Source: Desulfurococcales archaeon (lineage in GTDB: Archaea > Thermoproteota > Thermoprotei_A > Sulfolobales > NBVN01). Taken from it: a stretch of 18,031 nucleotides of DNA. Under the pieces are notes generated by a model. That model saw only the letters and a program-made list of their open reading frames with translations. It searched no databases and was not told the DNA's origin. Shown in pieces: positions 14,945 to 18,031 of the stretch (the first letter of the stretch is position 1; each line of letters begins with the position of its first letter). The translations under genes were made by a program, and so were the position numbers. Location: assembly GCA_026986255.1 (NCBI GenBank), contig JALSOX010000008.1:1-18031 (forward strand), in the 5' to 3' direction.

Positions 14945-14950
14945 TTTATA
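14945..14950 (-). promoter_or_regulatory. TATA box of the threonine operon
   Basis: TATAAA on the minus strand (within cactataaacgg) is the best TATA match upstream of thrC. Usual spacing puts the transcript start near 14921, giving a leader of about 13 bases to ATG 14907. There is no leader peptide or riboswitch-sized region, so attenuation is unlikely. Confidence 0.5.
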
Positions 14951-15222
14951 GTGAGCTTGTTTCCACCGGCATCACCCTATGTTTCTTGCCTGCTTTGAGT
15001 AATACGTCAAGGTAATATAAGCTTTTTTTGTATTCTATACAGATATCGTCAATAATGTAGGATCACATCAGCGTCCTCTGAAGAATGTTATTTATTAAAT
15101 GTCCTTAAACTGTGGAATATTACTTAAAGCGAATATCACTCTAAAGTCTACTCCCCCTGCGTTCCTGAACAGTTATTGTTAGTACAGAAAAATTAGCTTA
15201 ATTATATATTAGTTAATAAAAA
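14951..15222. other. AT-rich gene-free region upstream of the threonine operon
   Basis: No credible gene is seen on either strand. Contents are a T7 tract on the plus strand around 15023-15029, several A/T-rich patches and, next to the phosphoesterase stop, T5 tracts on the minus strand. No clear operator-like inverted repeat was found by eye. Confidence 0.5.
15187..15222 (-). terminator. T-rich terminator after the phosphoesterase gene
   Basis: Directly after the TAA stop the minus strand reads aatttttattaac and then ctaatttttctg, two T5 tracts in about 30 bases. Archaeal RNA polymerase ends at such tracts without needing a hairpin. Confidence 0.5.
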
Positions 15223-17403
15223 TTATTTAGTACTTTTCCTTAATATTATGTACATTATTGCTCCTACTACAATTATAGCTACTATTCCCACGCTTATGAC
15301 TACTGCAGGAGAGGGTGGCTGTCCTGGCGGGGTCTGAGGTTGTATTGTTGTCTGTGAGGTGCTAGACGACGTTAACGTGGTACTGGGCGTGGTCTGCGGT
15401 GTCGTGCTTGTTGTAGTCGTTGTTGAGGTAGTTATTGTTGTCGCTGTTGATGCACTCGTCGTGGAGCCTGAGGTAGTGGTTGTCGACGAACTTGTAGCTG
15501 TGGTGGAGGATATTGTTGTAGTACTTGTAGTGGTTGTTGTGAACGCTGTTACTTCACCATTGGCGTATTTAAATACCTTAAATGTTGTGTGGTTTGCGAA
15601 GTCCGTTGCTGTTATGTTTAGTAATGTGTTATTGGTTAGTCCTTTAATCCAGAAGTCCAGCACGACGGAGCCTGAGGAGAGTGATGCTGGTGTGTTGATG
15701 TCATATACTTGGGCTTCCTTCCAGCCCTTTCCACCATCCGTGCTGTAGTATACCTTGATGTCCTTCACTCCCCAACCCTTATCGGTGACACGAATTACTC
15801 CTTCAAACCAGGTTGGGTCTACTTTTGATTGGGTAATCGTTACCTTGTCGCTTATTTCTGGCTTATCATTATCTGGGGTTGCAGCTACGGTGTACTGAAC
15901 CACGCTGTTTGGCGTTAGGTTAACGTTAAGTATCCTGAGGTAGTAGTAATTGCCGGTCTCTATCACTTCTACCTTCGGTGGCTTGGGTATTATCTTGTAC
16001 TTACTTATTGGTATGTCCTTAGGCAGTTTGAACTCTATGAATATATTGTTGAACGTCTCGTTAAGGTGGTTTATGGCTTTGAAGCTTACCGCATGATGTT
16101 TCCCATCATTGCTTGGGCTGTAGTAGTAGTCTATTAGCCCCAGAATGTACGGTACTGTTCCTTCACCACTATCTATAGGTATACTGTTGGGGTACTTATT
16201 TAGCGGAGCTCCCGGCGGGTACGTTAGAGTGTTAGCAGTGAACGAGCCGTTGGCGTAGACCGTTATTAGCCTGAATCCTCTCTTATCCTTTTCACGAACG
16301 TCAAAGGGCACGCCAGACATTGTTATGAAGTAGTATTTTGCTCCGTTGTATACTACGACATTATTTATATCAGTGTGGGTATGTGCCGTGAAGACTAAGT
16401 GAACACCATATTTCAAAATTATGCTGAATAACTTTTTCGCCTCCTCGGGATGATCTGCCCAGGATCCATAGATGAAGCCCTTCTTAAGGAGGTTGTCGAA
16501 GTCGTCCACCGAGTTGACCTTTATCACGGCTATCTTATCATCCCTTATCTTGTAGCCGAAGAGTGGGTGATGAAATATCATTATCTTGACCTTGTCTGGG
16601 TTATTTTTCAGTATATTCTCCGCCCATCGGAGCTGCGACATCGGTACCCATCCGTCCATCCCTGAATCTAGCGCTAGTATAAGGAACTTACCTATCACCA
16701 CACTATAGTTCCTATAGCCCATAATGTTGCCCCAAATATTTGCTTCGTTCGCTTTTTCGTATTCATGATTACCTATTATGGCATATGATGGTATTTGAAG
16801 CGATAACCATCCCTCTAGGAAGTAAAGCCACGCTGATGCCATCGTCGGTCTATCAACCTCGTCTCCATCAAAGAAGAATGCATCTGGGTGAATCAAATTA
16901 GCCTCGGCGACCATTTCGAACCAGTAAGGTCTTCCGACAGGGGTTTTAGTGTCTCCCGTTACTATAATTTTTAACTTCTTTGGTTCCTCCCCAAGGATCC
17001 AGACCGCATGCGGCATTACAATATTGTAGTTCTTACCCCCCGCTCTGAACTTTAAAGTAAAATTGTAGAGACCTGGCTTCACGTTTTCAGGAACTGCAAA
17101 TCTCAGAATCCATGCCCTCCATCTCGCACTGTATGATGGATTACTGCTAAGTTTCAGCACGTGACTACCGAAGTATGTGTTTAATATTTTTAGGCTAATG
17201 TCAGACAGCTTTACGTTCTTCGGTAACGCCACTCTAATTTCTAGATCCTTCCCCACCATTACAGGTTCTGGGTACGCCAATGTCGGGTACTTCACTATCT
17301 TCGCATAGTACTGTACTACGGAGGCCGTCGTGTTACATGCTGGTACTAAGGAGGCGAGTAACGCAACTAGAACTAACGTAGTTAATGCTTCAGCTGTCTT
17401 CAA
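15223..17403 (-). CDS. exported, membrane-anchored metallophosphoesterase with Ser/Thr stalk
   Basis: 726 residues. A signal peptide (about 1-25) is followed by a beta domain, then a calcineurin-like phosphoesterase domain (about 142-390) with D151 (TGDTK), D181 (DGDEVD), N212/H213 (GNHEYE), H278/H279 (FHHPLF) and H341/H343 (AHTHTD). The usual DxH of the first motif is DTK here. Then come Ig-like domains to about 620, a Ser/Thr-rich stalk (622-690), a Pro-rich piece and one membrane helix (about 700-721) with a basic tail (LRKSTK). The enzyme should sit outside the cell, held in the S-layer space; several NxS/T sites suggest glycosylation. The substrate is unknown. The TTG start has GAGGTG five bases upstream. 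T-rich DNA follows the stop. Confidence 0.85.
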   Translation of the reverse strand: MKTAEALTTLVLVALLASLVPACNTTASVVQYYAKIVKYPTLAYPEPVMVGKDLEIRVALPKNVKLSDISLKILNTYFGSHVLKLSSNPSYSARWRAWILRFAVPENVKPGLYNFTLKFRAGGKNYNIVMPHAVWILGEEPKKLKIIVTGDTKTPVGRPYWFEMVAEANLIHPDAFFFDGDEVDRPTMASAWLYFLEGWLSLQIPSYAIIGNHEYEKANEANIWGNIMGYRNYSVVIGKFLILALDSGMDGWVPMSQLRWAENILKNNPDKVKIMIFHHPLFGYKIRDDKIAVIKVNSVDDFDNLLKKGFIYGSWADHPEEAKKLFSIILKYGVHLVFTAHTHTDINNVVVYNGAKYYFITMSGVPFDVREKDKRGFRLITVYANGSFTANTLTYPPGAPLNKYPNSIPIDSGEGTVPYILGLIDYYYSPSNDGKHHAVSFKAINHLNETFNNIFIEFKLPKDIPISKYKIIPKPPKVEVIETGNYYYLRILNVNLTPNSVVQYTVAATPDNDKPEISDKVTITQSKVDPTWFEGVIRVTDKGWGVKDIKVYYSTDGGKGWKEAQVYDINTPASLSSGSVVLDFWIKGLTNNTLLNITATDFANHTTFKVFKYANGEVTAFTTTTTSTTTISSTTATSSSTTTTSGSTTSASTATTITTSTTTTTSTTPQTTPSTTLTSSSTSQTTIQPQTPPGQPPSPAVVISVGIVAIIVVGAIMYIILRKSTK
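15334..15540 (-). repeat. low-complexity Thr/Ser codon stretch (surface stalk)
   Basis: Codons 622-690 of the phosphoesterase are nearly all Thr or Ser, mostly ACN and AGT/TCN, interrupted by a few Ala, Ile, Gly and Pro. It is an imperfect low-complexity repeat that can expand or contract, and it probably forms an O-glycosylated spacer between the enzyme and the membrane anchor. Confidence 0.8.
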
Positions 17404-17435
17404 AATTGCACCTCAATCATCTTACCCTACATTGT

Positions 17436-17452
17436 TCTATATTAATTTAACC
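17436..17452 (-). promoter_or_regulatory. TATA-like promoter of the phosphoesterase gene
   Basis: On the minus strand ttaaattaatatag lies about 35-48 bases before the TTG at 17403, predicting a transcript start near 17418 and a short leader that includes the GAGGTG ribosome site. Confidence 0.4.
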
Positions 17453-17552
17453 GTTACAGATTCTAAGCTTTATACATATAAAATCAAGTAGCTATGTACG
17501 CTGAAATTCAAAGAAATTCAAAATAACTTCGCGAGAGGCTTAATGTTTTGGG

Positions 17553-17575
17553 GAAAAACTTTAAAAATAATTTGC
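17553..17575 (-). terminator. double T-tract terminator after the coiled-coil gene
   Basis: After the TAG stop the minus strand reads attatttttaaagtttttcccc, two T5 tracts within 20 bases, as expected for factor-independent archaeal termination. Confidence 0.5.
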
Positions 17576-18031
17576 CTATTTCTTTGCTTTAAACCCTATT
17601 ACCGCACCTATTATTAGACCTATTATTATACCGACTATCAGGAGTACATACTGCCTTGTGCTAAGGCTTGAAACTTCAGTATTTAACTTGCTTACCTGAT
17701 TCTGTAGGCTCTTAACTTGATTCTCATATTGTGTTACTTTACTCTGTAAGCTCTGTAGTTGATTCTTGTATTGTTCAGCTTCCTTCTGGTACTTATCTTT
17801 TTCACTCTTGACTTGGTTTAATTGGCTTTGTAGGCTTTTAACTTGATCCTCATACTGAGCTACTTTACTTTGCAAGTTCTTTAGCTGGCTCTGCAGGCTC
17901 TGTACTTCGCTTTGAAGGTTAATTAATTCCTTGCCCACCGTGGGTATTCTCTGTCCTAGTAGCCCAACACCCCAGAGGATTACATTTTTCACAAATGTTG
18001 TGCCACTTAACTTGTATCCATGATAGCTGTC
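17576..18031 (-). CDS. C-terminal part of a coiled-coil, tail-anchored surface protein (partial)
   Basis: The frame stays open to the window edge upstream of the in-frame GTG at 17992 (it reads DSYHGYKLSGTTFVKN there), so the gene probably begins outside the window. The visible part has a short non-coiled lead, a heptad coiled coil of about 85 residues rich in Leu, Gln, Ser and Lys (numbering from 17992: about 25-110), one membrane helix (about 114-134) and a basic end KAKK. This resembles the end of S-layer stalk proteins (SlaB-like), known in crenarchaea to be coiled coil plus membrane anchor, but no sequence signature proves it. A near-identical 19-residue block repeats 42 residues apart. 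The next gene downstream is a surface phosphoesterase. Confidence 0.65.
   Translation of the reverse strand, partial: DSYHGYKLSGTTFVKNVILWGVGLLGQRIPTVGKELINLQSEVQSLQSQLKNLQSKVAQYEDQVKSLQSQLNQVKSEKDKYQKEAEQYKNQLQSLQSKVTQYENQVKSLQNQVSKLNTEVSSLSTRQYVLLIVGIIIGLIIGAVIGFKAKK
17693..17875 (-). repeat. internal 126-base direct repeat in the coiled-coil gene
   Basis: LQSKVAQYEDQVKSLQSQL (17819-17875) and LQSKVTQYENQVKSLQNQV (17693-17749) start 42 residues apart, exactly six heptads, and the DNA copies are also very similar. This points to duplication of a 126-base unit while keeping coiled-coil phase. Confidence 0.7.

Noticed and set aside
15359..15748. Val-rich plus-strand frame
   Set aside because: It is the mirror of the Thr/Ser-rich stalk codons of the phosphoesterase.

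Overview
The window reads as a thermophilic crenarchaeon (Thermoproteota), possibly Thermoproteaceae (Caldivirga/Vulcanisaeta-like). The evidence is gene content (TtuA/Ncs6 thiolase, archaeal-type dUTPase, DGGGP synthase for ether lipids, archaeal Hjc resolvase, stomatin/NfeD pair, DUF763), frequent GTG/TTG starts, TATA-box promoters with short leaders, and dense overlapping genes. The genus is inference only.

Layout. 1-74 is the 5' end of a leftward gene. 75-135 is a divergent promoter. 136-3908 runs rightward: tRNA 2-thiolation enzyme, dUTPase, a cysteine-rich HhH-GPD-like Fe-S protein, then a small winged-helix protein coupled by ATGA overlap to a UbiA prenyltransferase. 3900-4916 is an unrecognised beta-rich protein on the minus strand. 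5030-8427 (minus) is a stomatin - NfeD protease - DUF763 operon. 8506-8964 (plus) is hjc, whose start codon sits in one arm of a perfect 9-bp inverted repeat. It is followed by tRNA-Val(GAC), whose TATA box overlaps the hjc stop codon. 9067-9289 has no gene.

9290-14907 (minus) is a compact operon, thrC-thrB-hom-lysC-asd. It covers aspartate to threonine completely. Two adjacent genes in it are out of frame. hom breaks inside the NKAP motif at a C5 run, and lysC has its KFGG motif in a different frame from the rest at a G5 run. One extra base in each run restores the protein exactly. A third run (A5) just after the best lysC ATG would also need one extra base. Longer runs elsewhere in this window (C6, G6, A7), including runs in hom, lysC and thrC themselves, are in frame. 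The cause may be sequence error, recent decay or programmed/transcriptional frameshifting, and the sequence alone does not decide.

15223-17403 (minus) is a large exported metallophosphoesterase with a Ser/Thr-rich stalk and a C-terminal membrane anchor. 17576 to the right edge (minus) is the C-terminal part of a coiled-coil, tail-anchored protein that continues beyond the window and may be an S-layer stalk protein. I did not find mobile elements, CRISPR arrays or rRNA.
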